Origin: Lachnospiraceae bacterium UBA7050
GTDB lineage: Bacteria > Bacillota > Clostridia > Lachnospirales > Lachnospiraceae
NCBI GenBank assembly: GCA_002493905.1
Contig: DLAJ01000019.1
Span: forward strand, 1-24,431
Direction: 5' to 3'
Length of the DNA: 24,431 bases
Each line of letters begins with the position of its first letter. The first letter of the stretch is position 1. The position numbers and the translations under genes were made by a program. Below, in pieces: positions 8,597 through 16,558 of this stretch. The notes beneath the pieces were generated by a model. It was not told the origin of the DNA. It saw only the letters and a program-made list of their open reading frames with translations, and made no database searches.

Positions 8597-9850
8597 TCAA
8601 TTTTCCATGCATACTTTTTTACTGCAATTCTTTATGATTCCACTTTCATACTTTTTTTTGATATCTCCGATGCAGGTATAACAAAATAACTGATTCTTAC
8701 AATCGGAGCACCCCGGCAGATTCCATGGAAGATATTGAAGCAGCGTTCTGTATCCTTCACTCTCCATATACTTTTTTTCGAATAGATATTGCTCTAAATC
8801 TTCGTGTAATACATTGCCAAGCAGAAATTCTTCTGAATCCAGTACAGGACACGGAAAAATCTGTCCCCGATAGTCTATGTAAAATTCCATGAGCGCAGCT
8901 TTACACCCAAATATATCAGGCTTATAGTTTTTTACTTGTTTTTTAATCAACCTCTGCTGATTCTCTTTCTTTTCCGTCAATTCATTTTCCCAAATCTCAT
9001 CGGAAGGATTTTCTAATTCCCTTTTATTGGCCTCTCCTCTTCCAATACTGTCAAAAACCCTAACCATAGATTGCACGCCTAGCTCATTTGCACATAAGTC
9101 CTTAAATGTCTGTATAAATTCATGCGTGGCCCTGCAATCCACCATAGAAACTACGATTCTTTCCGCACCGTACCTTTTCAAAAGCTTTATTCCCTCAATC
9201 ACTTTTCCAAAAACATGCTTCCCACGTATCTTGGCACAGCTTTCCTCATCAACACCGTCTAAACTAATATCAATAGAGAAAAACTGTTCCGCCAATTTAG
9301 GAGCATTCTCCTCGCTGATTAAGGTTCCATTTGTCATTAATTTTAGATTCCCTTGAAATTGCCCCTTTATATGATCCACAATCTCCCAAAAATAAAGATT
9401 GTACAAGGGCTCTCCACCCGTTAGGCAGATACTTCTGGGATGTAATGCACAGATTTTATCCGCAATTTCAAGCAGTTCTTCTCTTTCTAATTCCTTTCCC
9501 CTTTTTTGCTCCCCTGATGAATTTGCACAATGCCTGCATCTCAAGTTGCACTGATCCGTAAACGCCCAGGTTATTTTCAAGTTATCCCGAAACAATTCCG
9601 AATAATTGAAATCCCCGATCATTCTCTTGTGCGTGAGGATTTCAATTAGCTCTTTTACATACTGGCGCTCCTTTTCCGTCTGGAAGGAATCCACAAGTTC
9701 CTTTTCCGATAACTTATTTTCCATTGCCTGACTTAATATTTGATAACATTCTTTTGTGATATATATACACTCTTTATTCATTACGTTACCAATAAATACT
9801 TTTTCTTTATCTAAAATAAAATGTGCGTATTCATTCCAAATCAATCTCAT
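8597..9850 (-). CDS. radical SAM/SPASM peptide maturase with RRE-like N-terminus
   Basis: A 417-residue enzyme and the first gene of the operon. Residues 1 to about 85 resemble the PqqD-like recognition element found in front of many peptide-modifying radical SAM proteins. CNLRCRHC (Cys 101, 105, 108) binds the SAM cluster, and TGGEP is at 144-148. The SPASM region has Cys 316, 334, 381, 384, 390, 393, 409 and 414. The start has AAGGAA six bases upstream. A near-consensus promoter lies about 115 bases upstream. The inferred job is to bind the leader of the small peptide encoded downstream and introduce a radical-based crosslink, possibly in sequence with the second radical SAM enzyme. Sequence alone does not say whether the bond is S-C, C-C or something else. 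Confidence 0.9.
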   Translation of the reverse strand: MRLIWNEYAHFILDKEKVFIGNVMNKECIYITKECYQILSQAMENKLSEKELVDSFQTEKERQYVKELIEILTHKRMIGDFNYSELFRDNLKITWAFTDQCNLRCRHCANSSGEQKRGKELEREELLEIADKICALHPRSICLTGGEPLYNLYFWEIVDHIKGQFQGNLKLMTNGTLISEENAPKLAEQFFSIDISLDGVDEESCAKIRGKHVFGKVIEGIKLLKRYGAERIVVSMVDCRATHEFIQTFKDLCANELGVQSMVRVFDSIGRGEANKRELENPSDEIWENELTEKKENQQRLIKKQVKNYKPDIFGCKAALMEFYIDYRGQIFPCPVLDSEEFLLGNVLHEDLEQYLFEKKYMESEGYRTLLQYLPWNLPGCSDCKNQLFCYTCIGDIKKKYESGIIKNCSKKVCMEN

Positions 9851-9902
9851 TTATCGTTCCTTCTTTTACAAATTTATCCGCCCCATCTAACTCCTTTAAC
9901 AT
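9831..9902 (-). CDS. possible 23-codon leader ORF overlapping the first radical SAM gene
   Basis: A short frame (MLKELDGADKFVKEG and eight more residues) that ends 20 bases inside the first maturase gene. The residue mix looks coding-like, and the frame stays open upstream of the ATG for ten codons before a stop. There is no ribosome binding site for this ATG, so it may be a relic of a longer gene or chance. If translated, it could couple to the maturase start. Confidence 0.2.
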   Translation of the reverse strand: MLKELDGADKFVKEGTINEIDLE

Positions 9903-9962
9903 TATTAGGAAATACTCTGGACCTAATAGCTATCACAGAATTTAACATACTGCTTAAATATA

Positions 9963-9991
9963 AATATATTTTATTTCTTTAATGATGTCAA
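9963..9991 (-). promoter_or_regulatory. sigma-A-type promoter of the peptide operon
   Basis: On the minus strand, TTGACA (9986-9991) is followed after exactly 17 bases by TATATT (9963-9968). Transcription would start near 9956, giving a leader of about 105 bases before the first radical SAM gene. No dedicated regulator gene is present in the cluster. Confidence 0.75.
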
Positions 9992-10093
9992 TTATTTTAT
10001 AAAATTTTAAATTTCAATTAAAATTATATGTTTCGTAATCATATTCACGGTTATGCAATTAATCTACCGTTAAGTATATAAGTTTGTGCACGT

Positions 10094-10123
10094 AAAAAAA
10101 ACCTCTGGCGCATGCCAAAGGTT
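10094..10123 (-). terminator. rho-independent terminator after rpmF
   Basis: On the minus strand a 10-bp stem (AACCTTTGGC with GCCAGAGGTT, one G-U pair) encloses an ATGC loop and runs into eight T. It lies about 60 bases after the rpmF stop and separates the ribosomal-protein operon from the peptide cluster. Confidence 0.9.
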
Positions 10124-10181
10124 CTTCTTGCGGAACATCCTGTAGAAATATCCCGTTCCCTCTTTTCATTTCATTAATTCA

Positions 10182-10361
10182 TTAATCCTGTGCGATGATC
10201 TCTTTCTTATTATAAGAACCGCACTTCTTGCAGACTCTGTGCGGCATCATCAGCGCGCCGCATTTGCTGCACTTTACAAGAGTCGGAGCGCTCATTTTCC
10301 AATTTGCGCGTCTCTTGTCACGTCTTCCTTTGGAAGATTTATTTTTAGGACAGATTGACAT
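10182..10361 (-). CDS. rpmF: 50S ribosomal protein bL32
   Basis: A 59-residue protein starting MSICPKNKSSKGRRDKRRAN, the basic N-terminus typical of L32, followed by a four-Cys zinc ribbon (CSKCG and, 11 residues later, CKKCGSY). This is the usual full length for the zinc-binding form. A very strong AAGGAGGTG ribosome site lies inside the end of yceD, whose stop codon is four bases before this ATG, so the two are translated together. It is a structural component of the large ribosomal subunit. The operon terminator follows. Confidence 0.97.
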   Translation of the reverse strand: MSICPKNKSSKGRRDKRRANWKMSAPTLVKCSKCGALMMPHRVCKKCGSYNKKEIIAQD

Positions 10362-10365
10362 TTTC

Positions 10366-10890
10366 TTACACCTCCTTATTTGCCAGAAAAAGTTCTTTTA
10401 TCGCCGCCATCCTCACGTCGGGTACGAACGTGTCACATCCGCATTCTCCCTCATTGAGGTTCTTGCCGCATATCGTGCAGATCCCTTTACAGTCTTCCTT
10501 ACAAAGAATCTTAGGCGGCCAATTCATTACAATCTCACTGTTTATCAGTGCTGTTATGTCAAGCTGGGTGCCTTCCATAAATACCTGTTCATCTGCGTTC
10601 ATTTCAGCCGGCACGGCGTCAGGCGCATAAATCTTCTGCTCGAAGTTAATTCCGATTTCCCGCTCAACCGGCGTCAGGCACCGGTCGCAGAACAATTCCA
10701 CATTCAACGCACCGTTTACCTTAAGCAGCGCTTTCCCCTTTTCTAAACACGTCGCCGTTACCGTGACAGGTTCTTTCCATATCACGCGGTAAGTCTGCCC
10801 GTTCAACTGCACGGCCTCTATATCCGGTGAAACCTGCTTCGATTGGGTACAGCCCTGTGAAAGAAAGCTTTCCGAAAGATCAATGAACAT
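10366..10890 (-). CDS. YceD family (DUF177) protein
   Basis: A 174-residue protein encoded directly upstream of rpmF, the near-universal position of this family. It carries the family's Cys pairs: CDRC in the middle, and a C-terminal group CKEDC, CTIC and CGC that could bind zinc. In several bacteria and plants YceD homologues take part in 23S rRNA accumulation or processing, so a ribosome-related role is likely. The ATG at 10890 has AGGAG six bases upstream and lies about 20 bases from the expected transcription start of a perfect promoter. It is soluble, with no signal peptide. Confidence 0.93.
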   Translation of the reverse strand: MFIDLSESFLSQGCTQSKQVSPDIEAVQLNGQTYRVIWKEPVTVTATCLEKGKALLKVNGALNVELFCDRCLTPVEREIGINFEQKIYAPDAVPAEMNADEQVFMEGTQLDITALINSEIVMNWPPKILCKEDCKGICTICGKNLNEGECGCDTFVPDVRMAAIKELFLANKEV

Positions 10891-10916
10891 ATCAGGCTCC
10901 TATCCACACTCATACG

Positions 10917-10945
10917 ATTATACATAGGGAAAATGGGTTTGTCAA
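10917..10945 (-). promoter_or_regulatory. perfect-consensus promoter for yceD-rpmF
   Basis: TTGACA (10940-10945), 17 bases, TATAAT (10917-10922) on the minus strand, with the transcript expected to begin near 10910. It lies directly behind the pta stop codon, so yceD-rpmF can be expressed independently of pta, in line with high demand for a ribosomal protein. Confidence 0.9.
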
Positions 10946-10952
10946 TCATTTT

Positions 10953-11954
10953 TTATACCAACTGTGCCTGAACCGCCGTCAGTGCCACAACACCGACAAT
11001 GTCCTGCCATGAACATCCGCGGGATAAATCGTTGACCGGCTTCGCGATGCCCTGCAGCATCGGTCCGTACGCCTCTGCGCCGGCGAGACGCTGCACGAGC
11101 TTATAACCGATATTACCGCAGTCTAAGTTCGGGAAGATCAGGACATTCGCCTTGCCGCCGACTTCGGAACCCGGGGATTTTGATTTTGCAACCGAAGGAA
11201 CCAGTGCTGCGTCCGCCTGCAGCTCTCCGTCAATGCAGAGGTTCGGATACTGTTCATGCGCAATCCGCGTTGCTTCCACAACTTTATCGACAAGCGGATG
11301 CTTCGCGCTCCCTTTTGTCGAATGAGAAAGCATGGCAATGATGGGCTTAGAACCGATCAGACTCTTAAAGCTCTTTGCCGACGTATCGGCAATTGCAGCA
11401 AGTTCCTCTGCTGTCGGGTCCTGATTTAAGCCGCAGTCCGCAAATAAAAAGGTTCCGTGATCCCCGTATTCGCTGTTCGGCACATCCATAATAAAGAACC
11501 CTGACACGAGCTTAACGCCCGGCGCCGTCTTTAATATCTGCAGGGCCGGACGCAGCGTATCCGCTGTCGCGTGGCAGGCGCCGGCAACCATGCCGTCGGC
11601 GTCGTTGCATTTTACCATCATAACGCCAAACGTCAGATAGTCCTTGGCTAGCGCCTCTCTCGCCGCCTCCGGCGTCATGCCTTTCCCCTTGCGAAGTTCA
11701 TAAAGTACGTTTACATATTCGTCAAATCTATCAAACTCATCCGGGTCGACAATCTGCGCACCGTCCAAATCAAGCTCCAGCCATCCGGCACCATCCAGAA
11801 TCTTTTCCCTTTTTCCGACTAAGATCAGGTCGGCGATATCTTCTTCCAGAATATGTGCCGCCGCGATGAGCGTTCTCTTATCGTTTGTCTCCGGCAAAAC
11901 CACCGTTTTTTTGTCCATTCTTGCCTTTTCTTTCATCGAATCAATGAATGCCAT
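10953..11954 (-). CDS. pta: phosphate acetyltransferase
   Basis: A 333-residue enzyme that interconverts acetyl-CoA and acetyl phosphate, feeding acetate formation and ATP synthesis in fermenters. Full family length, single-domain (PTA_PTB) type. Typical segments are the N-terminal VVLPETNDKRT, the central GMVAGACHATADTLRP, and the C-terminal NVLIFPNLDCGNIGYK. The ATG at 11954 has GGAGG seven bases upstream and its own promoter. The next gene downstream is yceD rather than acetate kinase, which is usually adjacent in Clostridia, so ackA must lie elsewhere or be missing. The neighbouring divergent gene, tmcAL, uses acetate. Confidence 0.95.
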   Translation of the reverse strand: MAFIDSMKEKARMDKKTVVLPETNDKRTLIAAAHILEEDIADLILVGKREKILDGAGWLELDLDGAQIVDPDEFDRFDEYVNVLYELRKGKGMTPEAAREALAKDYLTFGVMMVKCNDADGMVAGACHATADTLRPALQILKTAPGVKLVSGFFIMDVPNSEYGDHGTFLFADCGLNQDPTAEELAAIADTSAKSFKSLIGSKPIIAMLSHSTKGSAKHPLVDKVVEATRIAHEQYPNLCIDGELQADAALVPSVAKSKSPGSEVGGKANVLIFPNLDCGNIGYKLVQRLAGAEAYGPMLQGIAKPVNDLSRGCSWQDIVGVVALTAVQAQLV

Positions 11955-12016
11955 GTGCTGCCCTCCCTCTCACATTCTGATACGCATTTATGATTTAGAT
12001 TATATATTCTTATTTC

Positions 12017-12044
12017 ATTATATCTGTATTCTTAGAAGAAACAA
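12017..12044 (-). promoter_or_regulatory. promoter of pta
   Basis: On the minus strand TTGTTT (12039-12044) and a consensus TATAAT (12017-12022) are 16 bases apart, about 60 bases upstream of the pta start codon. Confidence 0.7.
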
Positions 12045-12065
12045 GTTTTTTTTCTTCATTTTTTA

Positions 12066-12074
12066 TGTTATAAA
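12066..12074 (+). promoter_or_regulatory. possible extended -10 element for tmcAL
   Basis: TG-N-TATAAA on the plus strand about 45 bases upstream of tmcAL. There is no recognisable -35 box, only a T-rich run, so this rests on the extended -10 alone. Confidence 0.35.
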
Positions 12075-12077
12075 TAA

Positions 12078-12103
12078 AAAAGAATTCCTCCGGGAACTCT
12101 TTT
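12078..12103 (-). terminator. hairpin with T tract, better formed on the minus strand
   Basis: An 11-position stem around a four-base loop, between the divergent pta and tmcAL genes. On the minus strand it has a G-U pair where the plus strand has an A-C mismatch, and it is followed by T-rich sequence. It could stop antisense transcription coming through tmcAL, or be part of the tmcAL 5' leader. Confidence 0.4.
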
Positions 12104-12118
12104 GAAAGGAGCAGTGCC

Positions 12119-13555
12119 ATGAAAATTGCCGCAGTCATTGCCGAATATAACCCATTTCACAACGGGCATGCCTATCAGCTTCGTCAGATCAAAGAACATT
12201 ATGGATATGATCATATCATCGTCGTCATGAGCGGTGATTTTATGCAGCGCGGCGAGCCTGCCATAATAGACAAATACACGCGCACGAAAATGGCCCTTTC
12301 AGGCGGCGCCGATCTCGTGCTAGAACTGCCTGCTTATTATGCATGCGCCAGCGCAGAATACTTTGCTGCAGGCGCCGTGTCCCTGCTCCACGGACTTTCC
12401 TGTGTGGACGCGCTGTTCTTTGGCTCCGAAAGCGAAGATACAGATGCCGCTGCTCCAAATCCGCCTTCTTTTCTGATGCACGCCGCATCCATACTATTAG
12501 AAGAACCCGCAGAATACCGCCGCATGCTCTCCGACTCTCTCAAACGCGGTCACAACTACGCCGCCGCACGCATGGAGTCTCTGACTGCCATGCTCAAAAA
12601 TGACGACATTCTGCTGTCCGCAACAGCAAAATCACACCCGGATTCAGAATCCCCACTGGCACCGGATACCGCACAGGAATGCTCCAGCCATCTTTCTGCG
12701 GTTCTTTCCATGCCAAACAATATCCTCGGCATTGAATATTGTAAAGCGATTCTTCGCCTTAAAAGTCCGATCAAACCATTTGCCATCAGGCGGATTGGAA
12801 GTGGTTATCACGATGCGGACACAAACGGCAGTTATGCGGGCGCGGAGGCCGTCCGTGCGCTCTTACTCCGGCAGTCCGGTCATATGATGCCTTCACAGAA
12901 TCCATCGTTTTCCCATGGCAGCTTCATGACTCATGACACGGACGCTTTTTCGGAGGAAGACGGCATTTTATCCCGGCTTTCCGCCCTCGTCCCCACGGAC
13001 ACGGCACAGATACTTTCTGAGCAGTATCGGACGCACACGCTGATCCATCCGGATGATTTTTCCTCTCTCCTGCACTATCGTCTTCTGCTGGAAGCATCCC
13101 GTCTGGAACAATACGCCGACTGTACGCCGGAACTGGCAAACCGCATCCGCATGCTGATGCCGTCCCTGCTTGATCAGACAGCCACTGGCATGACTGACAC
13201 GCTCAAGACCAAAGCCTTTACCCACACACGCATCAGCAGAGTGCTTGCCCATCTGCTGCTCAATATGACCGTTCAAAACCTCTGCCTATTTACAGAGCAC
13301 AGCACGCCTGCCTTTCTCACACATGCGCGCATCCTTGGCTTTCGGAAGAGCGCCTGCGGCACGCTGCTCTCCGCAGTCAAAGAAAACGCCTGCATTCCGC
13401 TCATCACAAAGCCGTCCGATTACCATCCTGTCGGTGCTGCGGCGGCGCTTTATGATGCGGATCTTACTGCATCTCATATTTATCAGAATATCGCCGCCAA
13501 GAAATCATGCCGTCCTTTCCGCCATGAACTGACGCGCACACCGCTTATCCTGTAA
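12119..13555 (+). CDS. tmcAL: tRNA(Met) cytidine acetate ligase
   Basis: A 478-residue HIGH-type nucleotidyltransferase (formerly YlbM, DUF795). The family activates acetate with ATP and makes N4-acetylcytidine at the wobble position of elongator tRNA-Met. Diagnostic motifs are AEYNPFHNGH near the start and VMSGDFMQRGEPAIIDKYTR (about residues 36-55), followed by the SGGADLVLELP segment. It is longer than typical homologues of about 400 residues. The extra length appears to include a Ser/Pro-rich stretch around residues 160-195 and another near 260-285. AAAGGAG lies seven bases before the ATG. It is the only large plus-strand gene in the window, divergent from pta and convergent with the MATE gene. 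Confidence 0.95.
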   Translation: MKIAAVIAEYNPFHNGHAYQLRQIKEHYGYDHIIVVMSGDFMQRGEPAIIDKYTRTKMALSGGADLVLELPAYYACASAEYFAAGAVSLLHGLSCVDALFFGSESEDTDAAAPNPPSFLMHAASILLEEPAEYRRMLSDSLKRGHNYAAARMESLTAMLKNDDILLSATAKSHPDSESPLAPDTAQECSSHLSAVLSMPNNILGIEYCKAILRLKSPIKPFAIRRIGSGYHDADTNGSYAGAEAVRALLLRQSGHMMPSQNPSFSHGSFMTHDTDAFSEEDGILSRLSALVPTDTAQILSEQYRTHTLIHPDDFSSLLHYRLLLEASRLEQYADCTPELANRIRMLMPSLLDQTATGMTDTLKTKAFTHTRISRVLAHLLLNMTVQNLCLFTEHSTPAFLTHARILGFRKSACGTLLSAVKENACIPLITKPSDYHPVGAAAALYDADLTASHIYQNIAAKKSCRPFRHELTRTPLIL

Positions 13556-13649
13556 TTTCTGACGACAGCTCTCAGCCCCTGCCTAATGTCTTACGAATCA
13601 GATCTGCATCGAGCCTATAGGCATAGCTGCACCGATTCTGCCGGATGTC

Positions 13650-15026
13650 TCACTGGTCAAATCCGTGAATCCAGTCAGATTTTAGATAATAGATCAGATA
13701 GATCACGGAGCTGATCGCCCATGTGATCGGATATGCCCAATAAATATATCCAATCTCTCCGGTCAGCTTCATCACCAGAATAATATAAATAATTCTGATC
13801 ACACACCACACCGACAGCATCACACACATCGGCACAAATGCCTTTCCGGCTCCGCGGCAGACAGCCGCCACTGAGTGCGAAAATGCCAGCAGGCAATAAA
13901 ACAGCGCAACCGTCCTGGCCTGTCTGACGCCAAACGCAATAACGCCGGGCGTCTGGTCAAAAATGCCGATCAGAACCGGTGCAAAAACAAAACAGCATAC
14001 GCCGATCGCCTCCGCCAGAATCACTGTCGCAAAAATGCTGAACCGGGACCCTTTTTTTGCGCGATCGTACTGCTTTGCGCCTAGATTCTGACTAATAAAC
14101 GTCGTGCTTGCCATATTAAAGCTGGTAATGGGAAGGAACGCGAACCCTTCAATCTTAGCGTGCGTGCCGTAAGCTGCCATTGCGAGCTTTCCAAACGAAT
14201 TGATCTGTGACTGCACGATCACATTTGCAAAAGCGATCACGGAATTCTGTACGCCTGAGGGCAGTCCGTACCGGACAATCTCCGTAAGCATATCGCGGTG
14301 AAAACGAATCTTGCGCCATTCCACGGTAAACAGATTTCCCTTGCGCAGAAGATAAATCATGCACAACACCACACTTGCCATCTGAGACAGCACCGTCGCT
14401 GCTGCGGCAGACCAGACACCCCACCGGAAAACATAAAGAAATAATAAGTCCAGTGCAATATTCAGCAGTGATGAAAAAATCAGGTAATACAAAGGTCTCC
14501 GGCTGTCTCCAAGTGCGTTGATAATGCTTCGGCATATGTTATACATGACCAATGCCAGAGAACCAAGAAAATAATAACGGAAATATGCGACTGCATCCGG
14601 CATGACTTCCGGATCTGTCTGCATCCATACGAGAAACGTCGGCGTAAAGGCAACACCCACCACGGTAAGCAGAATCCCGCTGACAATTCCAAACGCCATC
14701 ATCGTGTGAATGGCACGGGAAACCTCATCCTCTTTTCCCGCTCCGAAATACCGCGAGATCACCACGCCCGCTCCCATTGCCGTGCCCATAAAAAAACTTG
14801 TCAATAAAAAGATCAGAGTCCCCGACGAGGTAACCGCCGCCAGTGCATTTGTTCCCAGACATTTCCCCACAATAAAAGCATCTGCCGTATTATATAACTG
14901 TTGAAAGATCTGACTGAGCAGAATTGGAAGCGCGAAACCCGCCATCATGGTATAAGGATTTCCTGTCGTCATATCCCTTGTACCGTCAAAACTCTTTTTT
15001 TGAACTGTATCTTCTGATCGACCCAT
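13650..15026 (-). CDS. MATE family efflux transporter
   Basis: A 458-residue inner-membrane protein of the usual MATE length, with about twelve hydrophobic helices and an internal two-fold repeat. Segments such as LFQQLYNTADAFIVG-like LSQIFQQLYNTADAFIVG near residue 38, and SIINALGDSRRPLYYLI in the first half, match the family. Members exchange Na+ or H+ for cationic drugs or metabolites; the substrate here is unknown. The ATG at 15026 has only a distant GGTGG. The ATG at residue 19 (MTTGNPY) has AAGGG close by and is a possible alternative start. The gene follows the PFL/UPF0210 gene by 24 bases. Confidence 0.93.
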   Translation of the reverse strand: MGRSEDTVQKKSFDGTRDMTTGNPYTMMAGFALPILLSQIFQQLYNTADAFIVGKCLGTNALAAVTSSGTLIFLLTSFFMGTAMGAGVVISRYFGAGKEDEVSRAIHTMMAFGIVSGILLTVVGVAFTPTFLVWMQTDPEVMPDAVAYFRYYFLGSLALVMYNICRSIINALGDSRRPLYYLIFSSLLNIALDLLFLYVFRWGVWSAAAATVLSQMASVVLCMIYLLRKGNLFTVEWRKIRFHRDMLTEIVRYGLPSGVQNSVIAFANVIVQSQINSFGKLAMAAYGTHAKIEGFAFLPITSFNMASTTFISQNLGAKQYDRAKKGSRFSIFATVILAEAIGVCCFVFAPVLIGIFDQTPGVIAFGVRQARTVALFYCLLAFSHSVAAVCRGAGKAFVPMCVMLSVWCVIRIIYIILVMKLTGEIGYIYWAYPITWAISSVIYLIYYLKSDWIHGFDQ

Positions 15027-15050
15027 CGCTCTATCAGCCCACCTGAAATT

Positions 15051-16415
15051 CTAATTCTTAAAACTGTGGATCGGCGCCGGAATCCTGCCGCCCCGCTCTA
15101 TAAACGCATCGCAGGAAAACGGATTGACCGGCATAACCGGAGCATAACCGAGTAAGCCTCCAAATTCCACTTTCTCACCAACCTGTTTTCCGATTACCGG
15201 AATCAGTCTGACCGCCGTCGTCTTCTGGTTAATCATGCCAATCGCCATCTCATCCGCAATGATGCCTGATATGGTCGCCGCTTTTGTATCACCCGGAATT
15301 GCAATCATATCCAGACCGACTGAACATACACAGGTCATTGCCTCCAATTTTTCCAAGGTAAGCGCCCCCGCCGTTACCGCATCGATCATACCCTGATCTT
15401 CACTGACCGGAATAAACGCGCCGCTCAACCCGCCGACATAGGAGGACGCCATAACGCCGCCTTTTTTTACCTGATCATTCAAAAGTGCAAGCGCCGCCGT
15501 CGTACCGGGTGCCCCCGCATACTCTAAGCCAATTTCATGCAAAATATCCGCGACACTGTCACCAACCGCCGGTGTCGGCGCTAACGACAGATCGACAATT
15601 CCGAACGGTACTTCCAAAAGCCGGGACGCCTCTTTTGCCACAAGCTGTCCGACACGCGTCACCTTGAACGCCGTCTTTTTGATCGTCTCACAGAGCACTT
15701 CAAAATTTTTCCCGCGCACCTTCTCCAGCGCTGTCTTTACAACCCCCGGCCCGCTGACTCCTACATTGATGACCGCATCCGCTTCCGTCACGCCGTGGAA
15801 CGCACCCGCCATGAACGGATTGTCGTCCGGCGCATTACAGAATACGACCAGCTTTGCGCACCCCAGGGAATCCTGATCCTTTGTCCGCTCTGCCGTTTCT
15901 TTAATCACCTCGCCCATCAGCCTGACCGCATCCATATTCATCCCAGTCTTTGTCGATGCAAGATTCACGGAGCTGCACACGATCTGCGTCCCGGCAAGTG
16001 CCTGCGGGATGGAACGGATCAACATTTCATCCGCCTTCGTCATGCCCTTGGATACGAGCGCGGAATAGCCGCCGATAAAGTTCACGCCGACCTCTCTTCC
16101 GGCCCTGTCGAGCGTCTTTGCAAGTTCCACAAAATCTCCGGTGCACTTACATGCCGCTCCGCCAACTATGGAGACCGGTGTCACGGAAATACGCTTATTA
16201 ACAATAGGGATTCCAAACTCTGCCTCAATGTATTCTCCTGTGCTGACAAGCTTTTCAGCAAGCCTCGTAATTTTTTCATAAACCTTATCCGACGTCCGCT
16301 GAACACTGCTGTCAATACAGTCAAGCAGACTGATGCCGAGCGTGATCGTACGCACGTCTAAGTTTTCTTTCTCAATCATCTTATTGGTTTCCGCCACTTC
16401 AAATATGTTTATCAT
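15051..16415 (-). CDS. PFL family protein (UPF0210, DUF711)
   Basis: A 454-residue protein of the UPF0210 family, related in fold to pyruvate formate-lyase-type barrels. Its biochemical role is not established. It has the family's full length, with conserved stretches such as GGYSALVSKGMTKAD, NVGVSGPGVV, GAPGTTAAL and the Cys-containing MTCVCSVGLDM near residue 360. It has no signal peptide. GGAG lies seven bases upstream of the ATG. In many Firmicutes it follows a small ACT-domain protein of the UPF0237 family, exactly as here, and the two probably act together, with the ACT protein as ligand sensor. A block of hairpin repeats lies between the two genes. Confidence 0.93.
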   Translation of the reverse strand: MINIFEVAETNKMIEKENLDVRTITLGISLLDCIDSSVQRTSDKVYEKITRLAEKLVSTGEYIEAEFGIPIVNKRISVTPVSIVGGAACKCTGDFVELAKTLDRAGREVGVNFIGGYSALVSKGMTKADEMLIRSIPQALAGTQIVCSSVNLASTKTGMNMDAVRLMGEVIKETAERTKDQDSLGCAKLVVFCNAPDDNPFMAGAFHGVTEADAVINVGVSGPGVVKTALEKVRGKNFEVLCETIKKTAFKVTRVGQLVAKEASRLLEVPFGIVDLSLAPTPAVGDSVADILHEIGLEYAGAPGTTAALALLNDQVKKGGVMASSYVGGLSGAFIPVSEDQGMIDAVTAGALTLEKLEAMTCVCSVGLDMIAIPGDTKAATISGIIADEMAIGMINQKTTAVRLIPVIGKQVGEKVEFGGLLGYAPVMPVNPFSCDAFIERGGRIPAPIHSFKN

Positions 16416-16492
16416 AGAAACTCTCCATTTCCTCCATATCCGCGTTGCTCCCGCGGCAAAGGTTCCTTTTTATAAAAACGGATGCAATCTGC

Positions 16493-16558
16493 AAAACAGA
16501 TGCAAAGCACCTGTTTTCAAATGCGGTGCATCTGAAATCAAATGCGGTGCATTTGATT
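16493..16558 (-). repeat. array A: three tandem short-loop palindromes
   Basis: Three contiguous hairpins share a unit of about 22 bases. 16536-16558 is a perfect 10-bp stem (AATCAAATGC) with a 3-base loop. 16515-16537 is a 10-position stem with one variant pair. 16493-16517 is an 11-position stem with one variant pair and a 3-base loop. On the minus strand, the strand transcribed here, each variant pair is G-U, whereas on the plus strand it is A-C. The first unit carries the stop codon of the ACT gene. Units touch or overlap with no spacers. Confidence 0.85.

Noticed and set aside
9874..9948. 24-codon frame (MLNSVIAIRSRVF...) at the very start of the peptide-operon transcript
   Set aside because: It would begin within about ten bases of the predicted transcript start with no ribosome site.
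10228..10746. Plus-strand frame of 172 codons
   Set aside because: It lies antisense to yceD and rpmF, which are clearly real, and has no ribosome site or recognisable family.
13556..13649. Bidirectional terminator between tmcAL and the MATE gene
   Set aside because: Only a short GCCTATAGGC palindrome is present, with no T tract on either strand.
15795..16361. Plus-strand frame of 188 codons
   Set aside because: Antisense to the UPF0210 gene, with no ribosome site or family resemblance.
16493..16558. CRISPR-like array
   Set aside because: Units are only about 22 bases, touch or overlap, differ from each other, and have no spacers; there are no cas genes. The same holds for the arrays at 21001 and 24283.
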